From Actinomycetota bacterium (GTDB taxonomy: Bacteria > Actinomycetota > Thermoleophilia > Solirubrobacterales > Solirubrobacteraceae): a DNA stretch of 64,000 bases. Where the stretch lies: the NCBI GenBank assembly GCA_005883215.1, contig VAYS01000009.1, positions 124,001 through 188,000 of the forward strand, written 5' to 3'. Below, piece after piece: positions 31,465-41,200 of this stretch (position 1 is its first letter; each line of letters starts with the position of its first letter). The notes beneath the pieces were generated by a model that saw only the letters and a program-made list of their open reading frames with translations, searched no databases and was not told the DNA's origin. Both the position numbers and the translations under genes were made by a program.

Positions 31465-32508
31465 GTGCCCGCCCCGGCGGCCGCCGCGGCCCACCTCACC
31501 GCGCGCGGCGGGCGCGCCGATCCCGACCTTCTCCTCGTCTCGCTGGGCTCGACCGCCGGGCTGCGCGCCGCCGACGCCGATCTGAAGGCCTCGCTCGAGC
31601 GGGGCGGGGCCCGGGTCGCGCTGGCGGCCGCCGAGCCCCGGCGCGACCGACGCACGTTCGCCTTGACCGATCTGGCCTGGGCCCGCGCCGCGCGCCGCGC
31701 GGCGCGCCGCGCGCTGGCCGCCCAGAACCCACGCGCCCTGCTGTATTCGACCGTGACCGCCGCGCTGCTGTGGCCGCGCCCGGGCGCGGTCCGCTTCGAT
31801 GCCACCGCGGCGGCCAATCGGCCCGGGCGCCATGGGATCTGGCAGCGTCCGGCCGAACGCCGGCGGCTGCGCGCGGCGCCGCTGCTCGTGCCCGCGACCG
31901 AGGCGGCGCTGACCGAGTCGGGGCTGGCGGACGAGCCCGCGGTGGTGGTGCCGATCCCGGTCGAGCCCTCGGGTCCGCCCGCGGCGCGCGACATTGCCGC
32001 GCTGACCTACGCCGCCGACCCGGTCAAGAAGGGGCTCGAGCGGGTGCTGGGCGCCTGGGAGCTGGCCCGCCGCCCCGGCGAGGAGCTGGTGGTGGCCGGT
32101 CTGGCCCCGGCCCGCGTGGCCGAGCTCGTCGGGGCCGATCCGGCCACGGCGGGCATCCGGGCGGTGGGCTCTTTGCCCCGCGACCAGTACCGCGCGCTCC
32201 TGCGCCGCGCGCGGGTGTTCGTGACCGCACCCCGCCGCGAGGACTACGGTGCGGCCCAGCTCGAGGCGCTCGCCGACGGCTGCGTGCTGGTGAGCACCCC
32301 GGCCCCGGGCCCCTACCCCGCGCTGGAGCTCGCCTGGGAGCTCGATCCCCAGCTGGTCTCCGAACAGCTCGGCCCCGCCCTGCGCGTCGCGCTCGACGAG
32401 CCGCGCCCCGCCTACCCCGAGCGGGCCGCCGAGCTGCTGTCGCCCTTCCGGCGCGCCGCCGTGGACGCGGTGGTGGCCGAGCGGTTGCTGCCGGCGCTGC
32501 TCGGTTAG
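31465..32508 (+). CDS. Glycosyltransferase, GT4-like
   Basis: A 347-residue GT-B-fold glycosyltransferase. The C-terminal half shows the GT4 donor-site pattern: LTYAADPVKKGLERVLGAW, VVAGL, FVTAPRREDYGAAQLEAL with the E-x7-E motif, and GCVLVSTPAPG. The N-terminal acceptor domain is Ala/Arg-rich and less conserved. GTG 31465 follows the membrane protein stop by 4 nt. Acceptor and sugar are unknown; trehalose-derived or envelope glycans are plausible from the otsB neighbour. Its stop overlaps that of the converging polX by 2 bp. Confidence 0.75.
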   Translation: MPAPAAAAAHLTARGGRADPDLLLVSLGSTAGLRAADADLKASLERGGARVALAAAEPRRDRRTFALTDLAWARAARRAARRALAAQNPRALLYSTVTAALLWPRPGAVRFDATAAANRPGRHGIWQRPAERRRLRAAPLLVPATEAALTESGLADEPAVVVPIPVEPSGPPAARDIAALTYAADPVKKGLERVLGAWELARRPGEELVVAGLAPARVAELVGADPATAGIRAVGSLPRDQYRALLRRARVFVTAPRREDYGAAQLEALADGCVLVSTPAPGPYPALELAWELDPQLVSEQLGPALRVALDEPRPAYPERAAELLSPFRRAAVDAVVAERLLPALLG

Positions 32509-34286
32509 CCCTTGCCCGCGCGCTTGCGCAGCGCGGCAAAGCGCTGGTAGGGCAGCGTGTTGGCGACGTTGGCGGCCGACAACCATGCGCGCCGGGCGGT
32601 GGCCACCCCCCAGCGCACGACGCTCAGCGTGTTGGTCCCGTGCGCGTCGGAGTTGATCAGGATCGGGACGCCGGCGTGGGCGGCCGCCCGGGCAGGCCCC
32701 TCTGCGAGGTCGCGGCGGTCGGGGTTGGAGTTGATCTCGATCATCGTCCCGGTGCGCGCCGCTGCGTCGATCACCTCGTCGAGTGCCACCGCGTAGGGCA
32801 CCCGCCGCTCGATCAGTCGCCCGGTCGGGTGCCCGAGCGCGTCGACCAACGGGTGCTCTAGCGCGGTGATGATGCGGTCGGTCATCTCGCGCTCGTCCAT
32901 GCCAAACGCGGTGTGGACGCTGGCGATAACCCAGTCCAACTCGGCGAGCAGGTCGTCGTCGTAGTCGAGGCCCCCGTCGGGCATGATGTTGACCTCGCTC
33001 CCGGCCAGCAGCTCGATGCCCTCGATCGCGGCGTTGGCCTCGGTCACGCGCTCGATCTGGCGCCGCAGCTCGTCGGGGGAGACGTCGTTACCGAAGCCGT
33101 GGCTGGCCGAGTGGTCGGTGATCGCCAGATACTCGTACCCGCGCTCGCGCGCGGCGAGCGCCATCTGTTCGATCGTGTTGCGCCCATCGGAGGCGACGGT
33201 ATGGCAGTGCAGGTCGCCGCGCAGGTGCTCCGCCCGCACGAGCTCGGGCAGCGCCCCGGGGCCGTCCAGCGCGGCGGCCTCCAGCTCGCCGCGGTTCTCG
33301 CGCAGCTCGGGCTCGATGTAGGCCAGGCCGAGCAGGCGGTAGACCTCCTCCTCGACCGAGCACCGGTGGGTCTCGCCGCTAGCGTCCTCGAGCACGCCGT
33401 ACTCGGAGACGTGAAGACCACGGCGCACGGCGGCCTCGCGCAGCGCCATGTTGTGCTCCTTGGAGCCGGTCAGGTGCTGGAGCAGGTTGCCGAACTGGTC
33501 ATGCTCGACCACGCGAAAGTCGATGGCCAGCCCGGTATGGGCCCGCGCCCGGGCGCCGGCGTCACCGGTACGCTCGCAGCTCTCGACTACGTCGAGCTCG
33601 GCCAGCGCCGAGGTGAGCAGCGCCGGATCGGCCCCGGCGGCGACGATGTCGAGATCCTTGACGCTGTCGGCCATCCGGCGCGCCGAGCCGGCGACCTCGA
33701 CGCGCACCTCGGGCCCCCCGGCCGCCACCAGGCCCTCGACTAGGCGCTCGGCCTGGCCCAGGGCGCGGTGCAGCAGGAACCGGGGCGCCGTGCGTTCGGC
33801 CACGCCGGCGTCCAGCGCGGCCAGAACCGTCTCCTCGAACTTGGCTCCGAACCCGCGTAGGCCGCGCAGCCGTTGCGCCGCGGCCGCCTCGCGCAGCGCC
33901 TCCAGCGAGGCCAGGCCGAGCTCGTCGAAGAGGCGGCGCGCGCGCTTGGGGCCCATGCCGGGCAACCGGGTGAGATCGATCAGGCCAGGGGGAAACCTCG
34001 AGCGCAGCTTCTCGGCGGCGGCGAGGGTGCCCGTGTCGGCGAGCTCGACGATCTTCTGCTGCAGCGTCTCGCCTATGCCCGACAGCTCGGTGGCCCGGCC
34101 CTCGCGGGCCAGCGCGGCCACCGACACCGGCGCGTCGCGCACCGCGCGGGCGGCGCTGCGGTAGGCGACCACGCGGTGGATGATCGCCCCGTCGAGCTCG
34201 TAGAGGTCGCCCAGCTCCTCGAACGCCGCAGCGATCGCCCCGTTGGAGGGATTTGGCGGCGCCGGGGGCTTGGGGGTCGGGGGCAC
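32505..34286 (-). CDS. polX: DNA polymerase X with PHP phosphoesterase domain
   Basis: A 593-residue PolX-type repair enzyme. From the N-terminus it has helix-hairpin-helix segments (ELSGIGETLQQKIVEL, LPGMGPKRARRLFDELG, LRGLRGFGAKFEETVL), the nucleotidyltransferase palm (EVAGSARRMADSVKDLDIV, with AIDFRVV supplying the third carboxylate) and a C-terminal PHP metal-dependent domain (GDLHCHTVASDGRNTIEQM, ITDHS, SEVNIMPDG, INSDAHG). It fills short gaps and trims ends in base-excision repair. GTG 34286 (V-P-P-T-P-K) is taken as start because the open frame before it is antisense to the next gene. It is divergent from the Dpm1-like gene with 24 nt. Confidence 0.88.
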   Translation of the reverse strand: MPPTPKPPAPPNPSNGAIAAAFEELGDLYELDGAIIHRVVAYRSAARAVRDAPVSVAALAREGRATELSGIGETLQQKIVELADTGTLAAAEKLRSRFPPGLIDLTRLPGMGPKRARRLFDELGLASLEALREAAAAQRLRGLRGFGAKFEETVLAALDAGVAERTAPRFLLHRALGQAERLVEGLVAAGGPEVRVEVAGSARRMADSVKDLDIVAAGADPALLTSALAELDVVESCERTGDAGARARAHTGLAIDFRVVEHDQFGNLLQHLTGSKEHNMALREAAVRRGLHVSEYGVLEDASGETHRCSVEEEVYRLLGLAYIEPELRENRGELEAAALDGPGALPELVRAEHLRGDLHCHTVASDGRNTIEQMALAARERGYEYLAITDHSASHGFGNDVSPDELRRQIERVTEANAAIEGIELLAGSEVNIMPDGGLDYDDDLLAELDWVIASVHTAFGMDEREMTDRIITALEHPLVDALGHPTGRLIERRVPYAVALDEVIDAAARTGTMIEINSNPDRRDLAEGPARAAAHAGVPILINSDAHGTNTLSVVRWGVATARRAWLSAANVANTLPYQRFAALRKRAGKG

Positions 34287-34310
34287 GCGGGCACTAGGGT
34301 ACGCCGCCTG

Positions 34311-35120
34311 TTGAGCGGTCCCGCTTGGCTCATCCTCCCCACCTACAACGAGGCCGAGAACCTCGAGCCGATCGTGACCGCCGCCCACCAGGTGCTGGCG
34401 AGCGCCGCCCCCGAGGGATTCCGGATCCTGGTGGTCGACGACACCTCTCCCGACGGGACCGGGGAGCTGGCCGACCGGCTGGCCGAGCGCCTGGCCGAGG
34501 TGTGCGTGCTTCACCGCACCGAGCGCCAAGGCCTGGGTCCCGCCTACCTAGCCGGCTTCGCCCACGCGCTGGCCCACGGCGCGGGCTACGTGATGGAGAT
34601 GGACGCCGACTTCTCCCACGACCCGGGCGACCTGGCCCGCCTGCTCGACGCCGTGCACGCCGGCGCCGACCTTGCGCTGGGCTCGCGGTACGTGCCCGGT
34701 GGCGGGGTCAGCGACTGGGGGCCGCTGCGCCGCTTCATCAGCCAGGGGGGCTCCACCTACGCGCGCTGGGTCCTGAGCATCCCGATCAAGGACCTGACCG
34801 GCGGCTTCAAGTGCTTCCGGCGCGAGGTGCTGGAGTCCATCGATCTGCCCACCGTGCGCTCCCAGGGCTATGCCTTTCAGGTCGAGCTCACCTACCGCAC
34901 GCTGCTCATGGGCTTCGACGTAGTCGAGGTCCCGATCGTGTTTCGCAACCGCCGCGTGGGCACGAGCAAGATGTCCTGGCACATCGCCGTCGAGGCGATG
35001 TGGCTGGTGCCCCAACTGCGCTTCGGCCGCTCGCACCGATTCGAGGGACACCCGCGCGCCAAGGCCCCGCCGGGGCCCGAAGCCGACCCGGCCAGCGAGC
35101 GCGAGCCGGCCGGCCGCTAG
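34311..35120 (+). CDS. Polyprenol monophosphomannose synthase-like glycosyltransferase (GT2)
   Basis: A 269-residue GT-A enzyme of the Dpm1/Ppm1 family, which transfers mannose from GDP-mannose to polyprenyl phosphate. Motifs: LPTYNEAENLEPIV at the N-terminus, VVDDTSPDGTGELAD, and the DxD-region MEMDADFSHDPGDL. LTGGFKCFRREVLESID and RNRRVGTSKM follow. The start is TTG 34311 (or the CTG before it); no ATG or GTG is available. It would supply mannosyl donor for lipoarabinomannan-type or glycoprotein glycans. It converges on a secreted-protein gene whose stop is 5 nt downstream. Confidence 0.85.
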   Translation: MSGPAWLILPTYNEAENLEPIVTAAHQVLASAAPEGFRILVVDDTSPDGTGELADRLAERLAEVCVLHRTERQGLGPAYLAGFAHALAHGAGYVMEMDADFSHDPGDLARLLDAVHAGADLALGSRYVPGGGVSDWGPLRRFISQGGSTYARWVLSIPIKDLTGGFKCFRREVLESIDLPTVRSQGYAFQVELTYRTLLMGFDVVEVPIVFRNRRVGTSKMSWHIAVEAMWLVPQLRFGRSHRFEGHPRAKAPPGPEADPASEREPAGR

Positions 35121-35124
35121 CTGC

Positions 35125-35847
35125 TCAGCGGGGGACCGACTGGCGCTGGCCGCTGGTCGTGCGCCACGTGATCGCGCTGCGGTCGATGCTGATCGAGCGG
35201 TATACCAGGCCGCCGTGGAGGGCCCGGTAGACGACCCTGGCCTTGGCCAGCCTGGGTCCTCGCTGGGCCAGCAGGCCGACTTGCTGCCCGCTGCCGGTTC
35301 CACCCCCGCCGCCGATCACGGCGATCGATCCGTCCGGGGCGATCGCATAGCCCACGGCGCCGTCGGGGATCTGCGGCTGGCCGGGGTCGCCCCCCTCGCC
35401 GGCATTGATCAGCCCGACGCGGACCGTCGCCGTGCGCAGGTCGATCCACCCCACGTCGGTCTCCGAGCCGTTGGCGAAGCCTTCGATGTGAAAGACGAAC
35501 CCCAGCCGGCGGCCGACGATGCGAAGGCCATAGCGCCGCGTCACCACGTACGGCTGCCCGTGGTCGATCAGGCGGGGGCGGCGCAGCGTTGGACTGCACA
35601 CGTAGGTGTCCTCATAGGCCGCGCGTCCCTCCGCGACGCGGTAGTAGCGCGTCACGAAGAAGGCTCTGACCCCGTGCCGGGCGAATACCGTGCGTCCCGA
35701 CGAGCGACAGCTCAGGCGCGCGGCGCCTAATCCGTCGCTCGGGACGCCGGCTGCCAGCCCGAGGGCTAGGGTCACGCCGGCGACGATCCGCGCCGCACGG
35801 GGCAGAGATGGCCACGAGATCACGCGAGTCTTAACGCTCGCGGGCAT
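35125..35847 (-). CDS. Secreted protein, unknown
   Basis: A 240-residue exported protein. MPASVKTRVISWPSLPRAARIVAGVTLALGLAAG reads as a Sec signal sequence, so ATG 35847 is chosen. The mature part has two Cys (SCRSSGRTVF, YVCSPTLRR) that could pair, a PDGAVGYAIAPDGSIAVIG strand-rich middle with Gly-rich linker, and a C-terminal SISIDRSAITWRT segment. Beta-propeller-like or lectin-like folding is a guess from the strand pattern. I do not recognise a family. Confidence 0.65.
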   Translation of the reverse strand: MPASVKTRVISWPSLPRAARIVAGVTLALGLAAGVPSDGLGAARLSCRSSGRTVFARHGVRAFFVTRYYRVAEGRAAYEDTYVCSPTLRRPRLIDHGQPYVVTRRYGLRIVGRRLGFVFHIEGFANGSETDVGWIDLRTATVRVGLINAGEGGDPGQPQIPDGAVGYAIAPDGSIAVIGGGGGTGSGQQVGLLAQRGPRLAKARVVYRALHGGLVYRSISIDRSAITWRTTSGQRQSVPR

Positions 35848-35948
35848 CAAACGGACCGCCTGGCGTGGCGGGAGGGCCCGCCCCGGCCATTCGTCGGTGC
35901 CCGGGCCGTCGGCTGGGCGGCCGCCGCGCTCCTGCCGATGTCCCGGCC

Positions 35949-36644
35949 ATGGATGCCCAGCATATGGCGCTGGTCCAGGGTTGGGATCGGACCCGCTTGG
36001 CGCTGGCCGGCTGGAACCGCGATCCCGGGCCCGCCCTGGGCCGCTGGGCGGCGGGCGGCCTGACCGTGGCCTTGGTGCTGCTCGTCGGGGTGTGGGCGGT
36101 GGCATCGGTGTCCACCCCCGATCCCTCCCCGCTGGCGCGGGGAGCCACCCGCTCGGGGACGTGGTCCGATGTGGCCTCGGTGCTCTGGCGCAACTCGCTC
36201 GTGCTCGCCCTGCACGCCATGGCCTGCGTGGCGGGGTTCATCGCCGGCAGCTCGCTGCCCCTGGTGGCCCAGGAGAAGCGGGGCGCGTGGCGGGTGATCC
36301 ACGACCGCGCGGGACCGCTGGCGATCGCCTTCGTGGCCGGCGCCACCCTGTTCTCGCTGAGCACCCAGGCCTACGTGCTGGGGGCATCGGCGAGCACGGT
36401 GGCCGCCCATCTGCACATCTCGCCGGCCCGGCTGCTGGTGGCGCTGGCCCCCCACGCCCTGCTGGAGCTGACCGCGCTGTTCCTGCCGCTGGCCGCGTGG
36501 ATCATGGCCAGCCGCCGGGGACGCTGGGACGAGCTCTTGGCCGCCACCCTCGTAACCGTGGGCCTGGCGGTGCCCGCCCTGGTGGTGGCGGCGCTGCTCG
36601 AGGTCTATGTGTCCCCCCACCTGGTCGCCTTCGTCCGCGGCTAG
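35949..36644 (+). CDS. SpoIIM/stage II sporulation protein M-like membrane protein
   Basis: A 231-residue membrane protein of the SpoIIM superfamily. Features include VLWRNSLVLALHAMACVAGFIAGSS, the family's conserved A-P-H-A-L-L-E-L segment (normally P-H-G-x-x-E), and a final helix VTVGLAVPALVVAALLEVYVSP. The superfamily is widespread in non-sporulating bacteria, often near transporters or DUF58 proteins. Its function there is unproven. ATG 35949 (MDAQHM) is used. It precedes trxA by 62 nt, but trxA has its own promoter-like site, so they may be separate. Confidence 0.75.
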   Translation: MDAQHMALVQGWDRTRLALAGWNRDPGPALGRWAAGGLTVALVLLVGVWAVASVSTPDPSPLARGATRSGTWSDVASVLWRNSLVLALHAMACVAGFIAGSSLPLVAQEKRGAWRVIHDRAGPLAIAFVAGATLFSLSTQAYVLGASASTVAAHLHISPARLLVALAPHALLELTALFLPLAAWIMASRRGRWDELLAATLVTVGLAVPALVVAALLEVYVSPHLVAFVRG

Positions 36645-36650
36645 GCCGCT

Positions 36651-36667
36651 ACTATATTTTGTATAGT
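36651..36667. promoter_or_regulatory. Inverted repeat ACTATA-N5-TATAGT upstream of trxA
   Basis: A perfect 6-bp inverted repeat with spacer TTTTG, in a notably AT-rich patch 40 nt before the trxA ATG. The right arm can serve as a -10 (TATAGT), so a regulator binding the repeat would control trxA. A hairpin in the transcript is the alternative reading. Confidence 0.5.
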
Positions 36668-36706
36668 GACTGACGGACCCCGCCCCGTCCGCACAAAGGA
36701 GCCCAC

Positions 36707-37033
36707 ATGGCAGGCCGCATCGCCGAAGTGACCGACAGCAACTTCCAGGCCGAGGTGATCGAGTCCGAGGCCCCCGTGCTGGTCGATTTCTGGGCGCCCT
36801 GGTGCGGGCCCTGCCGGGTCGTGGCGCCCGTGCTGGAGGAGCTCGCCGACGAGCGCCAAGAGCTCAAGATCGTCAAGCTCAACGTGGACGAGAACCAGCA
36901 GACCGCGGTCAACTTCGACGTCCTGTCGATTCCTACCCTGATCCTGTTTCGCGACGGGGAGGCGGTCAAGAAGGTGATCGGGGCCTACCCCAAGAAGAAG
37001 CTCGAGGCCGAGCTCCAGCCGGCGCTGGCCTAG
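36707..37033 (+). CDS. trxA: Thioredoxin
   Basis: A 108-residue cytoplasmic thioredoxin with WCGPC (C33, C36) in DFWAPWCGPCRVVAP and the cis-Pro in LSIPTLILF. An AAAGGAG ribosome-binding site is 6 nt before ATG 36707. It reduces protein disulfides using thioredoxin reductase (not in the window). It lies downstream of the SpoIIM-like gene and upstream of an MBL hydrolase. The AT-rich inverted repeat just upstream suggests its own regulated promoter. It is a standard Cys thioredoxin, unlike the U-G-C selenoprotein at 26808. Confidence 0.95.
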   Translation: MAGRIAEVTDSNFQAEVIESEAPVLVDFWAPWCGPCRVVAPVLEELADERQELKIVKLNVDENQQTAVNFDVLSIPTLILFRDGEAVKKVIGAYPKKKLEAELQPALA

Positions 37034-37039
37034 CCCCCG

Positions 37040-37075
37040 CCGAGCACCGCCGGGACCTCCGAGCACCGCCGGGAC
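37040..37075 (+). repeat. Two 17-bp direct repeats before the MBL gene
   Basis: The 17-bp sequence starting CCGAGCACCG occurs at 37040-37056 and again at 37059-37075, separated by 2 nt. The second copy ends directly before the TTG start of the next gene, so the repeat fills the space where a ribosome-binding site would be expected. Confidence 0.6.
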
Positions 37076-37795
37076 TTGATCCACCGCGCGGGGACCGAGA
37101 TCGTCAACTGGTACCTCCTCGAGGAGGATGGTCGGGTGACGATTGTCGACACGGGCTGTCCGGGCTACCGACCCCAACTGGAGGAGGCCCTGCAGCAGAT
37201 CGGGCGCACGATCGACGACGTCGAGGCGGTCGTGCTCACCCACGCCCACATCGACCACGTCGGCTTTGCCCAGGCCCTCCAGGACCAGCGCGGCACGCCG
37301 GTCTTTGCCCACCAAGCCGAGGTGCCCCAGGCGACGACGGGCAAGGCGCCCAAGACCGAGGGAAGCGTATTGGGGGCCATGCGCCACCGCACCGGGCGCA
37401 AGGTGATCTTCCACATCGTCCGCAACGGCGGCGCCCGGCCTCCCAAGGTGTCCCGCGTCGAAAGCTTCGTCGACGGCGCCGAGCTCGATGTGCCCGGCCA
37501 CCCGCGGGCGATCCACACCCCCGGCCACTCGCCCGGTCACTGCGTGCTGCACGTGGCGGCCGAAGGCGCCCTGTTCGCCGGCGACGCGCTGTGCGGCTGG
37601 AACACGGTCACCGGCCGCCCCGGCCCGATCCTGCCGCCTCCCGCGTTCAGCAACTCCATGCAGCGGGCCCGCGCGTCGCTCGAGCGGATCGCGGCGATCG
37701 ACGCCCAGACGCTCTACTACGGCCATGGCGATCCGTGGACCGGGGGCACGGCGGCGGCGGTGGCCGAAGCGCGCTCGCGCGAGGCCGAGGGCTGA
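37076..37795 (+). CDS. Metallo-beta-lactamase-fold hydrolase
   Basis: A 239-residue MBL-superfamily enzyme with the dinuclear metal site THAHIDH (H56, H58, D60, H61) and HTPGHSPGH plus GDAL downstream. DTGCPGYRPQLEEAL is the typical beta-alpha start of glyoxalase-II-like members. The substrate is unknown (thioesters, lactones or phosphodiesters are family options). TTG 37076 is the only start in the frame after an in-frame TAG at 37031; it lacks a clear ribosome-binding site and abuts a direct repeat. The PPOX-family gene starts 2 nt after its stop. Confidence 0.82.
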   Translation: MIHRAGTEIVNWYLLEEDGRVTIVDTGCPGYRPQLEEALQQIGRTIDDVEAVVLTHAHIDHVGFAQALQDQRGTPVFAHQAEVPQATTGKAPKTEGSVLGAMRHRTGRKVIFHIVRNGGARPPKVSRVESFVDGAELDVPGHPRAIHTPGHSPGHCVLHVAAEGALFAGDALCGWNTVTGRPGPILPPPAFSNSMQRARASLERIAAIDAQTLYYGHGDPWTGGTAAAVAEARSREAEG

Positions 37796-37797
37796 AC

Positions 37798-38259
37798 ATG
37801 CCCGGCCCGCTCGAGCCGCTGAGGGGCGCCAAGACGATCCTCCTCACGACCTACAAGCGCGACGGATCGGCCGTCGCCACCCCGGTGAGCATCGCCTTCG
37901 ACGGCGATCGCGCGTTCTTTCGCTCCTATGACAAGGCCTGGAAGACCAAACGACTGCGCGCCAACCCCCAGGTCGAGGTGGCGCCCGCGACCCTGCGCGG
38001 CAGGCCGACCGGGCCAGCGATCCCGGCGCAGGCCAGGCTGCTGGAAGGCGCCGACGCCGACGCCCGGCTCGCCGCCCGGGCCCTGGCCCGGCGCCACCGC
38101 GTCCTGCAGGCGGTCCTGGTCCCCCTCAGCCACCGGCTGATGCGCTACCAGACCATGCACTACGAGCTCGAGCCCCGCCGTGATCGCGGTGATCGCGGCG
38201 ATCAGCCCAGGCCCCCGGCGCCCGGCTCGGCCTCAGGCGCGGCGCAGCCCGATCAGTAG
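37798..38259 (+). CDS. PPOX-class F420-binding oxidoreductase, Rv2061c family
   Basis: A 153-residue split-barrel protein. PLEPLRGAKTILLTTYKRDGSAVATPV is the characteristic N-terminal strand pair; KTKRLRANPQVEVAPATLRGRPTG is the cofactor-binding stretch of the Rv2061c-type PPOX/F420 proteins. Family members use F420 or flavin for reduction of small molecules. It follows the MBL gene with 2 nt between, so they are one operon. The last 25 residues (Pro/Arg/Asp-rich) overlap the 3' end of the converging ileS gene by 27 bp. Presence of this family suggests the organism makes coenzyme F420 (inference). Confidence 0.85.
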   Translation: MPGPLEPLRGAKTILLTTYKRDGSAVATPVSIAFDGDRAFFRSYDKAWKTKRLRANPQVEVAPATLRGRPTGPAIPAQARLLEGADADARLAARALARRHRVLQAVLVPLSHRLMRYQTMHYELEPRRDRGDRGDQPRPPAPGSASGAAQPDQ

Positions 38260-41200
38260 CTCGCGCCCGTCGATGACGGTGGATTCCGGCTCCGTGCCCC
38301 CGCCGTTGAACGAAAGCTCCACGGCCAGCGTCTCCCCGGCCACGTAGGCCTGGTGATCGCGCGCCGCCGCCACGAGCTCCGCGTCGCCGCCCAAGTCAAG
38401 GACGATGCGGTCCTCCACGGCCAGACCGGCGGCCTTGCGCGCGCTCTGCACCGCGTGCACTACCTCGCGCGCCAGGCCCTCGCGCTCGAGCGCCGGGTCG
38501 AGCTCGAGCTCCAGCGCCACCGCGTGGGACCCCTCGCGCTCGACCGCATAGCCCTCCGGCGGCGCCAGCACCAGCTGCAGGTCCTGCGCCGACAGCTCGT
38601 GCTCGCGCCCGTCGACGGACAGGCCGACCGGGCGTCCGGCTCCCATCGCCTCGGCCACCGCGCCCGCGTCTAGCGCCGCCACCGCGTCGGCCACCCGGGG
38701 CATCGACTTGCCAAACCGGGGGCCGAGCGAGCGATAGTTGGGCCGCACCTCGTAACGCCCGAGTTCCTCGGCCCCGGCCACGAAGCGCAGCTCCTTGACG
38801 TTGAGCTCCCCGGCCACGATCGAGCTCAGGCGCTCGATCGCCTCGCGCTCGGAGCCGGTGGCGACCACCACCCCGGCGCGCAGCGGCTGGCGCAGCTTGA
38901 CCTTGGCCTGGCTGCGGGCGGCCAGGCCCAGGCGGACCGTCTCGCGGGATACCGCCATCGCCCGCTCGAGCTCGCGATCGTGCGCGTCGGCCTCGGGGGC
39001 GGGGAAGTCGCACAGGTGCACGCTGGGCTCCGAGCCGTCGAGATTGTCATAGATCTCGTCGGACATGAACGGCGTAAACGGCGCCAGCAGCCGGCTGACC
39101 GACACCAGGCAGTGGTGCAGGGTGGCGAACGCCGCCGGGTCGCCGTCCCAGAAGCGCCGGCGCGAGCGGCGCACGTACCAGTTGGACAGCTCATCGACGA
39201 ACCCGGCGATCGCCCGCCCCGCCGACGTCGCGTCGTAGGCGTCCAGCCGCGAGCGCACCGTCTCCACCGTCGCCGACAGGCGCGAGCGCGCCCACCGGTC
39301 GAGCAGCCCCGCCGCTGCGTCCTCCGCCCCCGCCCCCGGCCCCCGTCCCGCAGAAGGCGAGCTCGGGGGTGTGCCCCCTTCCGCCTCGATCGCGTTGGCG
39401 TTGGCGTAGAGCACGTAGAAGCCGTATGTGCTCCACAGCTGGCGCAGGAACAGGCGCACCCCCTCGCCCACCGACTCGACCGAGAAGCGGTACCCGTCCC
39501 ACGGCGCCTTGGAGGTGAAGAAGTACCAGCGGAGGGCGTCGGCGCCGTAGCGGTCGATCACGTCTCCGGGCACGACGATGTTGCCGCGCGACTTGGACAT
39601 CTTCTGTCCCTCGGCGTCGAGGATCAGGCCCAGGCACACGACGTTGCGATAGGGCGCGCGGTCATAGAGCAGGGTGGATACCGCCAGCAGCGAGTAGAAC
39701 CAGCCGCGCGTCTGATCGAGCGCCTCGCAGACGAAGTCGGCGGGGAACTGCGTCGCGAAGCGTTCCTCGCCCTGAAACGGCGCGTGGTACTGGGCGAAGG
39801 GCATGGCCCCGGAGTCGAACCACACGTCGATGACCTCGAGCGCGCGCTCCATGCGCTCGCCGCACTCGGGGCAGGCAAAGCCGACGTCGTCGACGAACGG
39901 GCGGTGGTGGTCGGACAGCTCGCGACCCGAGAGCTCGGCCAGCTCGGAGAACGACCCCACGCAGTGCACGTGCCCGGCCGGACACCGCCAGATCGGCAGC
40001 GGAGTCCCCCAGTAGCGCTCGCGCGAGAGCGCCCAGTCGACGTTGCCCCGCAGCCACTCGCCGAAGCGCCCGTGCTTGATGTGCTCGGGGTGCCAGCTCA
40101 CGGTCTCGTTGGCGGCCAGCAGGCGGTCGCGCAGGCGCGAGGTGGCGATGTACCACGAGGGCTTGGCGTAGTAGAGCAGCGGGGTGCCGCAGCGCCAGCA
40201 GTGGGGATAGGAGTGCTCGTAGGCCTCCGCGCGCCACAGCCGCCCGCGCGCGCGCAGGTCCTCGACCAGGTCGGGGTCGGCGTCCTTGACAAACCGCCCG
40301 GCGAACGGCCCGATGCGCTCGTCGTAGGTGCCGTCGGCGCGCACCGGGTTGACCACCTCGAGCCCGTACTGCTCGCCCAGGCGGTAGTCGTCCTCGCCGA
40401 AGGCGATGGCCGTGTGCACCAGGCCCGTGCCCTCCTCGGCCGAGACGAAGTCGGCCGCCAGCACGGTGTGCCCGCGTTCGCCATAGGCCTCGGCGCCGAT
40501 GAAGTCGAACGGGGGCTCATAGCGGGCGCCGACCAGCTCGGCCCCCGCGAAGCGGTCGAGCACCTCGGCGCCCTCGCCCAGCACCGCCTCGGATCGCGCC
40601 TCGGCCACCACCAGCTCGGCCCCTCCGCCGGGCGGGCGGGCGCGCACGTAGGTCATCTCCGGGTCGACGGCCACCGCCGCGTTGGAGACCAGCGTCCACG
40701 GCGTGGTGGTCCACACCAGCAGCTCCGAGTCGGCGGCCAGCGGTCCGGCCCCACCGCGCACGGGCAGGCGCACATAGATCGAGGGGTCGGTGACGTCGCG
40801 GTAGCCCAGCGCCACCTCGTGGGAGGACAGCGCCGTCCCGCACCGGGGGCAGTAGGGGACGACCTTGTGGCCCTCGTAGAGCAGGCCCTTGTCATAGATC
40901 TGGCGCAGCGCCCACCAGACCGACTCGATGTAGCTCTCATCCAGCGTGCGGTAGGCGTCGTCGAGGTCGATCCAGAAGCCGATGCGCTCGGTCAGCCGCT
41001 TCCACTCCTCCACGTAGGCGAACACCGACTCCCGGCAGCGGGCGTTGAACGCGGCGATCCCGTAGGCCTCGATCTGGTCCTTGGAGGTGATCCCCAGCTC
41101 CTGCTCGACTGCGATCTCGACCGGCAGGCCGTGGCAGTCCCACCCCCCCTTGCGCTCGACCCGGTGACCGCGCATGGTCTTGTAGCGCGGGTAGATGTCC

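Noticed and set aside
36707-37033. Thioredoxin as a second selenoprotein
   Set aside because: It has two ordinary Cys codons (WCGPC) and an uninterrupted frame.
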